DNA from: Terriglobia bacterium | Lineage (GTDB): Bacteria > Acidobacteriota > Terriglobia > Bryobacterales > Bryobacteraceae | NCBI GenBank assembly: GCA_020073265.1 | Contig: JAIQFN010000018.1 | Coordinates: 1 to 64,000 of the forward strand | Reading direction: 5' to 3' | DNA: 64,000 nt | Shown here: positions 15,503 to 23,029 of the stretch, one piece after another | Layout of the letters: each line of letters begins with the position of its first letter | Position numbering within the stretch: position 1 is the first letter of the stretch | Position numbers and translations under genes: made by a program | The notes under the pieces: model-generated | Told to the model about the DNA's origin: nothing | Database searches by the model: none | What the model saw: only the letters and a program-made list of their open reading frames with translations

Positions 15503-17662
15503 TTATTGCGCATCCTGGACCAGACGGAATCCGATAGCTCCCGAACGGTCCATGCCGGGCGACATCATCAGCAGCTTCCCGTGCTCGCCGAGCTTGTAAG
15601 CTTGCGGAAAATACCACTTTGACCCTTGCGGCCGGTAGTAACTGCCCCCCCGAAGGATTCCGGCGCGGGTGTGGTTGTCGGTGAACTCCTCAGTCCATTG
15701 CCAGACATTGCCCACCAGGTCCATCACGCCGAACGGGCTGGCTGCCTTGGGATGGGCGTCTACTGGATCGGGGCCGCGCATCGTCCGGCTCATATCCGGC
15801 TCCGGCACTGCGGAAGAGTCCCACTGATTTCCCCACGGATACTGCCGCCCGTCTCGTCCTTGCGCCGCATATTGCCATTCCCATTCATGCGGCAAGCGCT
15901 TTCCAGCCCAGGCCGCGTACGCGCGCGCATCCTCGATCGACACCCAGGTCACCGGGCGATTGTCCCAGCCTGACGGGTACACCCCGCCTTTCCAGTCACG
16001 CAGGTAGTTGATGTCGTCGTTGGGGTGATAGCGGGTCGCGTCCGTGAACTTTTTGAACTCGGCATTGGTCACCGGATATCTGTCAATGTAGAACGATTTG
16101 ATGTGCATCGAATGCTCATGAAACCGGGTGGGCGCCTGCTCCCATGGATATTGGACGTCGAGGCCGATGTCGTTCGACCCCTCGAGCTCGATGCCTTGAA
16201 CCTTAAACAGAAAGTCGGCCTCGGGAATTTTGACCATTCCTGGGGGAGCCGCGCTGGCCTCCTTGGCCGGAGCGATAGGCACGATCGCCTGGCTCAGCAC
16301 TTTCCATTCGTTCGAGAAGTCCGCCAGCGGCTTGGACGTGAGCTGCTTCATTTCGGCCATCAGGTTTTGGATCTTCGAATCCGGCTCGCCGCTGGTCGCG
16401 AAGATCGCGCCGTAACCCTTGGCCTCAATCGGAAAGCTGAGAACCATCTTGCCGGTCGGGTCTTTTTCCGGCTTCAACTCGACGCCATGATACAGATCGA
16501 AAAAGCGCAGCGTTGCACCCTTGGGAATTTCCATCTGCGCTCCATCCGTGTCGTACTCATTCCGATTGACGATGGTCCACGCGGCTCGCCCGTTTGCCGG
16601 CCATTTGCTGGCGAACACGCCATAACGCAGCATTGGCGACATTGGCTCCCAGTCCGGGCTCACCAGATACCCGGCAACAGCGCGCTCGATGGCCGCGACA
16701 CGGCGTAATGCTTCTCCATCGCGTGGCGTGATTCCGTTCCAGACTCCCCAGACGTTTTCCCAGCTTTCCCAACCCACGCCGTTGAAAAAAGCGAACTGCA
16801 GGTTGTTGGTCTTGTTCCGATTCCAGCGGTCGGAGATGTGGACCATGTGCCGCGTCTCAAGCCATTTGTAGCGGTCCACCAGAGGCGCGAAGGGATACTG
16901 ATATTGGCCCCAGGTCATGACATCCCATGCGACTGCTTCATCCGCGGGTCCGATCTCCGGTTCAAACGCGAGCGGATGCCCCACTCGGTCGGCGGCCAGC
17001 GAAAAAGCCAGCGGTACACCATCCTGGGTGTCGCCGTTAATTCCGTCCGCGCCGATCTCCTTCATGAGGCCGGCGATTTCTTCCGGCCAGGATTTGTCGG
17101 GTTTGCGCGTGCCCTGATCCCACAGCATCATCGGAAACACTACGCGCACTCCTCGTTTATGGAAATCGGCAATCATCTGCCGCACACCAGCCACGCCGCC
17201 CGGCATGCAGCGGATCATGTCGTGCTGATTCCGATTGTCGATGCCCAGGTTTGGATAGGTCGGCCAGATCAAAACCGAGTCGATTCCTCCGTAACGTTTC
17301 CTGAGATCGTCAAGGTAGCGGTCGACCGTATACCTGCCCGCGGCCGGATCGTAAAAGTAGCGCTCCTGGACCATCATCTGCGGCTGGAAGAAACTGGATT
17401 GCGTCCACTGCAGTTCCGGAATCGCATAACGGTCGCCGTTGTAGCCGATGCGAATGCGCCGTTCGGCGCGCCAGTGCTGGATGTCCTTCAGCCACATTTC
17501 GTGGTCTTCGGACGTGCATGGCGTTTGCCAGAGCCCCCTCATGACGAGACAGTCGGGCACGGGGATCTGTTGATTCTGAGGAGAGAACCTGGAATCCTGC
17601 GCAACTACTACCGCACCACACAGCAGCAAAACCAATGCGCAGATCGAAGATCGCGTCGCCAC
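15503..17662 (-). CDS. secreted glycosidase-like protein fused to a formylglycine-generating-enzyme-like domain
   Basis: The product is about 719 residues with a signal peptide ending near VVVAQ. Residues about 60-430 look like a TIM-barrel glycoside-hydrolase-type domain (YGGIDSVLIWPTYPNLGIDN, then GADGINGDTQDG), possibly followed by a small beta domain. The C-terminal 260 residues are a SUMF1/FGE-type domain (YPVTNAEFKKF, RLPHEWEWQYAAQGRDGR, YPWGN, GVMDLVGNVWQWTEEF). Many FGE-like domains are not sulfatase activators, and no sulfatase is near. First gene of the operon with ribokinase and the sugar transporter, so it may release a ribosyl or other sugar. GTG 17662 is preferred over TTG 17665 by ribosome-binding-site spacing. 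Confidence 0.8.
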   Translation of the reverse strand: MATRSSICALVLLLCGAVVVAQDSRFSPQNQQIPVPDCLVMRGLWQTPCTSEDHEMWLKDIQHWRAERRIRIGYNGDRYAIPELQWTQSSFFQPQMMVQERYFYDPAAGRYTVDRYLDDLRKRYGGIDSVLIWPTYPNLGIDNRNQHDMIRCMPGGVAGVRQMIADFHKRGVRVVFPMMLWDQGTRKPDKSWPEEIAGLMKEIGADGINGDTQDGVPLAFSLAADRVGHPLAFEPEIGPADEAVAWDVMTWGQYQYPFAPLVDRYKWLETRHMVHISDRWNRNKTNNLQFAFFNGVGWESWENVWGVWNGITPRDGEALRRVAAIERAVAGYLVSPDWEPMSPMLRYGVFASKWPANGRAAWTIVNRNEYDTDGAQMEIPKGATLRFFDLYHGVELKPEKDPTGKMVLSFPIEAKGYGAIFATSGEPDSKIQNLMAEMKQLTSKPLADFSNEWKVLSQAIVPIAPAKEASAAPPGMVKIPEADFLFKVQGIELEGSNDIGLDVQYPWEQAPTRFHEHSMHIKSFYIDRYPVTNAEFKKFTDATRYHPNDDINYLRDWKGGVYPSGWDNRPVTWVSIEDARAYAAWAGKRLPHEWEWQYAAQGRDGRQYPWGNQWDSSAVPEPDMSRTMRGPDPVDAHPKAASPFGVMDLVGNVWQWTEEFTDNHTRAGILRGGSYYRPQGSKWYFPQAYKLGEHGKLLMMSPGMDRSGAIGFRLVQDAQ

Positions 17663-17771
17663 CAAGGTTCCCGTAAGGTCACATTATAGGATGTTTCAAC
17701 AACCAACCGCGGGCCTTTCCTGCGCTTCGGGCAAAAGGTTTCAGCAGATGAATAAGTGGTTTTACGGCTGC

Positions 17772-19538
17772 TTACTCTACCGCGAACACCCAGATGGAGC
17801 CGCCTTCCGGGACTTCCGGATATTCGCCCGGGAAGATGCGGTTCAGATTGCCCTGCATGCCGCGCGCGTCGCCGCCCCAGCCGGCTTGCACCGCGATGTA
17901 CTGCTTGCCGTCGATCGCAAACGACGCCGGCGGGCCTAAGATGCCGGAGTTGGTGGGAAATTCCCAAAGCAGCTTGCCGGTGGCGGCGTCGAAGGCGTGG
18001 AACTTGCGATCGTTGGTGCCGCCGCTGAACACCAGGCCGCCCGCGGTGGCGAGCATGGATCCCCAGTTCGGCGACTTGGCGTAGTTGTGCGTCCAGGCGC
18101 GCTGGCCGGTGTCGACGTTCCAGGCCTGCACCTCGCCGATGTGGTCGGCGCCCGGGACCACCGACATCTCCAGTTGCGCACCCAGAAAGCCCTTGCCCGG
18201 CGTGTACTCGATCTGCTCGCCCATGGACGACTGGCACAGGTTGTTGTTGGCCGGGATGTAGAGCATGCGCGTCTTGGGGCTGAACGCGGCCGGCGGCCAG
18301 TTCTTGCCGCCCCACAGCGACGGGCAGTAGGTGGCCTGCTTGTCGGTGCCGGGCTTGTGCTCCGGGTCCACTTCGACGCGGCCCGTCTCGGGATCCACGC
18401 GCTTGAACGCGTTCTGATTCACGTACGGCTTGCCTTCGATGAAGTGGATGGGTCCGCTGGAGCGCTCCAGGAACCACAGGTAGCCGTCGCGCGCGACATC
18501 GATCAGGCCCTTGAGCGTGCGGTCGCCGCGCTGGTAGTCGATCAGGATGGGCGGCGAGACTTCGTCCCAGTCCCAGGAGTCGTTGGGATGGTATTGGAAA
18601 TGGCCTTTGATCTTGCCGGTGGCGGCGTCGAGCGCGATGGTGGAAGCGGTGTAGAGATTGTCGCCCGGACGCTGGTCGCCCATCCAGGGGCCGCCGTTGC
18701 CGACGCCCCAGTAGGCCAGGTTGGTTTCGGGATCGTAGTTGCCGGTTACCCACACCGGACCGCCGCCGGTTTTCCATTGGTCGCCTTTGGGCCAGGTCTC
18801 GCTGCCGGGTTCGCCGGGCGCGGGGATGGTGTAGGTTCGCCAGAGCTGTTTGCCGGTATCGGGATCGAAGGCGGCGACGAACCCGCGGATTCCGTACTCG
18901 CCGCCTGAGGCGCCCAGCATGATCTTGCCATCGGCCACTAGAGGCGCGAGCGTAATGTAGTAGGCGGCCTTGTTGTCGGCGACCGAAGTGGTCCACACAA
19001 CACGGCCGGTGCGGGCATTCAGCGCCACCAGCACCGCTTCGCCGGCGGCGAAGATCACCTTGTCGTGGTAGAGCGCGACGCCGCGGCTGGTTTCGTGGCC
19101 GACGGCGGCTCCGGTGGGACGAATCTTGCGATAACGCCACAGCAGGTTGCCGGAACGGGCGTCGATCGCGAGCACCTGGTTGTTGGGCGTCGCGACGAAC
19201 ATGATGCCGTTGTTGACGATGGGCGGAGCTTCGTGGGGCTTGGTCTCCCCGGTCGAGAAAACCCAGACCGGCCGGAGCCGCTGGACGTTATCCGGTGTGA
19301 TCTGGTCCAGCGGGCTGTAGCCCCAGCCATCATAGGTGCGCCGGATCATGAGCCAGTTTTCGGCTTCGGGGTTTTTCAGACGCTCGGCGGTGACGGCCGG
19401 GTAGTTCTGGAGAATCGCCGGCATGGGAGGCGGCGGTGGGATGACCGGCCGTCGGCGTGGGGGTTGCTGCTGCTGCGCGAGACCTGAGATCGCAATGCAA
19501 GCCAGCGCGGTGAGCGCGACGCCGAATCTCCTGAGCAT
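17772..19538 (-). CDS. PQQ-type quinoprotein beta-propeller dehydrogenase
   Basis: The product is about 588 residues with a signal peptide (MLRRFGVALTALACIAISG) and a proline-rich linker, followed by PQQ-propeller tryptophan-docking repeats such as VLAIDARSGNLLWRYR, VALNARTGRVVWTTS and AAFDPDTGKQLWRTY. These define quinoprotein alcohol or glucose dehydrogenases acting in the periplasm with PQQ. No cytochrome c tail is seen and the vicinal Cys pair of methanol/ethanol dehydrogenases is not evident, so the substrate is unclear. ATG 19538 is chosen because GGAGAA precedes it and the signal peptide begins there. Divergent from the PIG-L gene, with 85 nt between starts. Confidence 0.85.
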   Translation of the reverse strand: MLRRFGVALTALACIAISGLAQQQQPPRRRPVIPPPPPMPAILQNYPAVTAERLKNPEAENWLMIRRTYDGWGYSPLDQITPDNVQRLRPVWVFSTGETKPHEAPPIVNNGIMFVATPNNQVLAIDARSGNLLWRYRKIRPTGAAVGHETSRGVALYHDKVIFAAGEAVLVALNARTGRVVWTTSVADNKAAYYITLAPLVADGKIMLGASGGEYGIRGFVAAFDPDTGKQLWRTYTIPAPGEPGSETWPKGDQWKTGGGPVWVTGNYDPETNLAYWGVGNGGPWMGDQRPGDNLYTASTIALDAATGKIKGHFQYHPNDSWDWDEVSPPILIDYQRGDRTLKGLIDVARDGYLWFLERSSGPIHFIEGKPYVNQNAFKRVDPETGRVEVDPEHKPGTDKQATYCPSLWGGKNWPPAAFSPKTRMLYIPANNNLCQSSMGEQIEYTPGKGFLGAQLEMSVVPGADHIGEVQAWNVDTGQRAWTHNYAKSPNWGSMLATAGGLVFSGGTNDRKFHAFDAATGKLLWEFPTNSGILGPPASFAIDGKQYIAVQAGWGGDARGMQGNLNRIFPGEYPEVPEGGSIWVFAVE

Positions 19539-19623
19539 GACCGTTTCTCCTTGGCTGACGTTCATCAAGCCTAGCATGCCGCACGTTGCATCGGGAGGCA
19601 TGTTTGTCAACAATGAAGTAAGT

Positions 19624-22470
19624 ATGACGGTTCAAACCTTCCGCCGTCCCGCTCGAAGTATTTCGGCCGTTGCGATCCTGGCTGTGGCGCTGGGCATCGC
19701 CTGTGCGCAGCAGGCGATCTCGCCCTCGCAGCCCTCGGCGAACGCCATGCCGGTGGACGTGGACCGCGGCGCGGCCGGGCTGACGCGTTGGCTGCACGCG
19801 CTCAGGACTCGCGCCAGTGTTCTGATGATCACCGCGCATCCGGACGACGAGGATGGCGGCATGCTGGCGTACGAGACGCGTGGAGCAGGCGCGCGTGCGT
19901 CGCTGCTTACTTTGAACCGGGGCGAGGGCGGCCAGAATGCCATGTCGTCCGATTTGTACGACGCGCTCGGGCTGGTGCGCACCGAGGAGCTGCTGGCCGC
20001 CGACCGCTACTACGGCGTGGATCAATACTGGACGCGCGCCGTCGACTACGGCTTCTCGAAGACGCGCGAGGAAGCTTTAGACAAGTGGGGGCACGACCGC
20101 GTGCTCTCCGACGTGGTGCGTGTGATCCGCATGACGCGGCCGCTGGTGATCACGGCTACGTTTGTGGGAGCGGCCACCGACGGCCACGGCCAGCATCAGC
20201 TATCCGGCCAGATGGCGCAGGAGGCGTTCCTGGCGGCCGGCGATCCCACGAAATTCCCGGAGCAGATTCAGGAAGGCTTGCGGCCCTGGACCCCGCTCAA
20301 GGTGTACGCGCGCGTTCCGTTCTTCGACGTCACGCCCAAGGGCATGTACGACTACGCCATCGACAAGTACGTGCCGGTGCGGTTCTTCGACTACCTGAAG
20401 CAGACTGCGTCCAGCGAGAAGCCGTCCACCACGCTGGACATTCAAGAAGGCGATTATGCGCCGGCGGCCGGGCTCAGCTACGTGCAGATCGGGCGCGAGG
20501 GACTGGGTTACCAAAAGAGCCAGAACAACGGCGTGTCGATTCCGCCTCCGGGTCCGCAAGGCGCCGCGTATCATCGATACGGCTCGCGCGTGACGGCGGC
20601 CGAGCACGAAGAGTCATTTTTTGACGGCATCGACACATCGGTGGCGGGCGTCGCGTCGCTGGTGGCCAATCCGCCGGACTGGTTGAAGAACGGGCTGACA
20701 GAGATGGCGCGGCTGGCCGATCAGGCCAACGCTAAGTACCAGCCGGATCGTCCGCAGGGAATCGCGCCCGTGCTGGCCGACGGGTTGCGTGCCACGCGAG
20801 CGTTGATGGATCGGGTTCGCGGCGGCGGTTTGCCTGAGCCCGGCCCGTATTACGTTCTGTTCGAGTTGCGCGCCAAGGAAGAGCAGTTCGAGCGTGCGCT
20901 CGAAGACGCGTTGGGGATCTCGTTGCTGGCTACGGTGGCGCCGGATCGCGAACCGCAGGGTCCCAGGCCGATACGGCAGGCGGGCCCGACGTTCACCATC
21001 GGGATTCCAGGCCAGACTTTCGGCGTGCAGGCACAGCTCCTGAACCAGAGTCCCGAGAACGTGAGCGTGGAAGGCGTCTCGCTGGCGGCGTCCGACCGGA
21101 AGGGCTGGAAGTTCACCAGCCGCGGCGAACAGCCCAAGGCGCTGGCCCCGCGAGCGTTGGCGCAAGTTCGTTTCTCGGTTTCCGCGCCCGCGGATGCGGC
21201 GCTGACGCGTCCGTACTTCACGCGTCCGGATGAAGAACAGCCCTACTACGATCTGACGGACGCGCGCTATCGCAATCTTTCGCTGGCGCCTTATCCGCTG
21301 TCGGTTCGAGCGACGGTCGCGTATCGCGGCGTGGCGCTGCATCTGGCGGAAGTGGTCCAGGCGATGCAGCGCGTGCAAGCGCAGGGCGTGGCGCCGGAGC
21401 CGCTGATCATGGGGCCGGCCATCTCGGTGTGGGTCTCTCCGGCGGCGGGCGCCGTTCCGGTGACCGCGCATTCATTCGAGTTCTCCTGCACGGTCCACAG
21501 CAACGTCAAGGGACCGGCCAAGGGAACGCTGCGGTTGAAGCTGCCCGCGGGCTGGCGCTCGACGCCGGAATCGGCTGCGTTTTCGATGGAGCGCGATGGC
21601 GAAGATCAGACCATCGGGTTTTCGGTCTTGCCCAGCGTCGTCGAGCCGGGCGAGCATCGCATCACGGCGGTCGCGGAATATCAGGGCAAGACGTACCAGG
21701 AAGGCTATCGGCTGGCGGGTTATTCGGGGCTCAGGCAGTATCCGTATTTTCGGCCTGCCGTGTATCGCGCCGTGGGCGTGGACGTGAAGACCGCGGACGT
21801 GCGGATCGGCTACCTGCCGGGCACGGGCGACGATGTGCCGCAGGCGCTCGAGAACCTGGGACGCAGCGTGCGTACCCTGGCCGCGAGCGACATCACGCAG
21901 GGCAACCTGTCGGGCTACGACGCCATCATTCTGGGCACGCGCGCTTACGCGGTGCGGACCGAGCTGAAGGCGGCCAACGCGAGGCTGCTCGAATACGTCA
22001 AGAACGGCGGCGTGCTGATCGTGCAGTACCAGCTTCAGGATTTCGATCAGAACTACGGCCCGTACCCGTTCAGCCTGGGCGACAATCCGCAGAAGGTGGT
22101 GGACGAAGGATCGAAAGTGCGGCTGCTGAAGCCGGACAGCCCGGTGTTCACCTGGCCGAATCGCATCACTGCGTCCGATTTCAACGGCTGGGTGGAAGAG
22201 CGCGGGCACGGTTTCATGCAGAACTGGGATTCGCGCTATGAGGCGCTGGTGGAGACTAACGATCCGGAGCAGGACCCGCAGCGCGGCGGTCTGCTACTGG
22301 CGCGCTACGGAAAAGGCGCATACATATACGACGCCTTCGCGCTCTACCGCCAGCTTCCGTCCGGCGTGCCGGGCGCGTATCGAATCCTGTCGAACCTGGT
22401 GAGTTTGGGAAAGAATCCCGGCTTCCAGTCGCAGAAGCCGGGCACGAGCGGGGCCGCGGGCGCGCGGTGA
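19624..22470 (+). CDS. secreted PIG-L family deacetylase with C-terminal amidotransferase-like domain
   Basis: PIG-L/LmbE proteins are zinc-dependent N-acetylglucosaminyl deacetylases. The metal-binding AHPDDE motif is in ITAHPDDEDGG, followed by NRGEGGQNA and the partner His in DGHGQHQ. From ATG 19624 the protein is 948 residues with a signal peptide (SAVAILAVALGIACAQQ). The middle region has Ig-like beta domains, and the last 230 residues (VRIGYLPGTGDDVPQAL, then YDAIILGTRAYA) look like a class I glutamine-amidotransferase-like fold. Earlier starts at 19423 and 19498 overlap the neighbouring divergent gene and lack a ribosome-binding site. It is 1 nt from the convergent HU gene. Confidence 0.85.
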   Translation: MTVQTFRRPARSISAVAILAVALGIACAQQAISPSQPSANAMPVDVDRGAAGLTRWLHALRTRASVLMITAHPDDEDGGMLAYETRGAGARASLLTLNRGEGGQNAMSSDLYDALGLVRTEELLAADRYYGVDQYWTRAVDYGFSKTREEALDKWGHDRVLSDVVRVIRMTRPLVITATFVGAATDGHGQHQLSGQMAQEAFLAAGDPTKFPEQIQEGLRPWTPLKVYARVPFFDVTPKGMYDYAIDKYVPVRFFDYLKQTASSEKPSTTLDIQEGDYAPAAGLSYVQIGREGLGYQKSQNNGVSIPPPGPQGAAYHRYGSRVTAAEHEESFFDGIDTSVAGVASLVANPPDWLKNGLTEMARLADQANAKYQPDRPQGIAPVLADGLRATRALMDRVRGGGLPEPGPYYVLFELRAKEEQFERALEDALGISLLATVAPDREPQGPRPIRQAGPTFTIGIPGQTFGVQAQLLNQSPENVSVEGVSLAASDRKGWKFTSRGEQPKALAPRALAQVRFSVSAPADAALTRPYFTRPDEEQPYYDLTDARYRNLSLAPYPLSVRATVAYRGVALHLAEVVQAMQRVQAQGVAPEPLIMGPAISVWVSPAAGAVPVTAHSFEFSCTVHSNVKGPAKGTLRLKLPAGWRSTPESAAFSMERDGEDQTIGFSVLPSVVEPGEHRITAVAEYQGKTYQEGYRLAGYSGLRQYPYFRPAVYRAVGVDVKTADVRIGYLPGTGDDVPQALENLGRSVRTLAASDITQGNLSGYDAIILGTRAYAVRTELKAANARLLEYVKNGGVLIVQYQLQDFDQNYGPYPFSLGDNPQKVVDEGSKVRLLKPDSPVFTWPNRITASDFNGWVEERGHGFMQNWDSRYEALVETNDPEQDPQRGGLLLARYGKGAYIYDAFALYRQLPSGVPGAYRILSNLVSLGKNPGFQSQKPGTSGAAGAR

Positions 22471-22471
22471 A

Positions 22472-22774
22472 CTAAGCCGAGCCGGCTTTCTTCGCCTTGG
22501 GCGGCACGATCGCGTCTTTCACCGCCTTGGCGACGCGGAATTTCACGACTTTCTTGGCGGGAATGTTGATGCTTTCGCCGGTGGCGGGGTTGCGTCCGAT
22601 GCGGGCCTTGCGGTCCACGCGAACCAGTTTCCCCAGTCCGGGAATGACAAATACGCCGGACTTCTTTACTTCTTTGACGGCGGTTTGAGCCAGGTTGTCC
22701 AGCAGTTGCTTGGAGGTCTTGTTGCTCACGTCGCAATTCTTAGCGAGCAGCTTTACGAGTTCACTCTGTGTCAT
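22472..22774 (-). CDS. HU-family nucleoid DNA-binding protein
   Basis: HU/IHF proteins bend and compact DNA as dimers. The 100-residue product shows the family's N-terminal helices (MTQSELVKLLAKNCDVS) and the conserved arm GRNPATGESINIPAKKVVKFR that inserts into the minor groove. The Lys/Ala-rich tail (VPPKAKKAGSA) is short. ATG 22774 is chosen because GGAG is placed just upstream and it gives the standard HU N-terminus; a 24-residue extension would have no counterpart in the family. Whether HU or IHF-like cannot be decided, HU being more likely. Confidence 0.93.
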   Translation of the reverse strand: MTQSELVKLLAKNCDVSNKTSKQLLDNLAQTAVKEVKKSGVFVIPGLGKLVRVDRKARIGRNPATGESINIPAKKVVKFRVAKAVKDAIVPPKAKKAGSA

Positions 22775-23029
22775 CGATTTCTCCTTCGCGTGTGGTTCTT
22801 GGTTTTTGCCACGACCAATGATATGCCCATGTAGCAAGGGTTGCAAGCGATTTTATGATTTTTTCGAACGGCCGAGGATCGTCCGGAGGCCCGAAAAACG
22901 GGGCTGAGAACGCTTCCTCTGCTTCGGTCGTGTCTCGCGGCGCGCCGCCAAGGCCCCCGGGCGTTGGCTATAACAGGAGCGTCAGCTTAGGGTTCCTTGG
23001 CTTCATTGAAGTAGTGCTTCAACTGCGTT

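Noticed and set aside
17608-19140. Long minus-strand frame of 510 codons overlapping the quinoprotein gene
   Set aside because: It is a shadow of the PQQ-propeller gene, rich in Arg, Gly and His, with no domain, and the true frame has a signal peptide and propeller repeats.
22775-23029. Possible small gene between HU and the TonB receptor
   Set aside because: Short frames here have no ribosome-binding site or coding composition; I see nothing else in this 255-bp gap.
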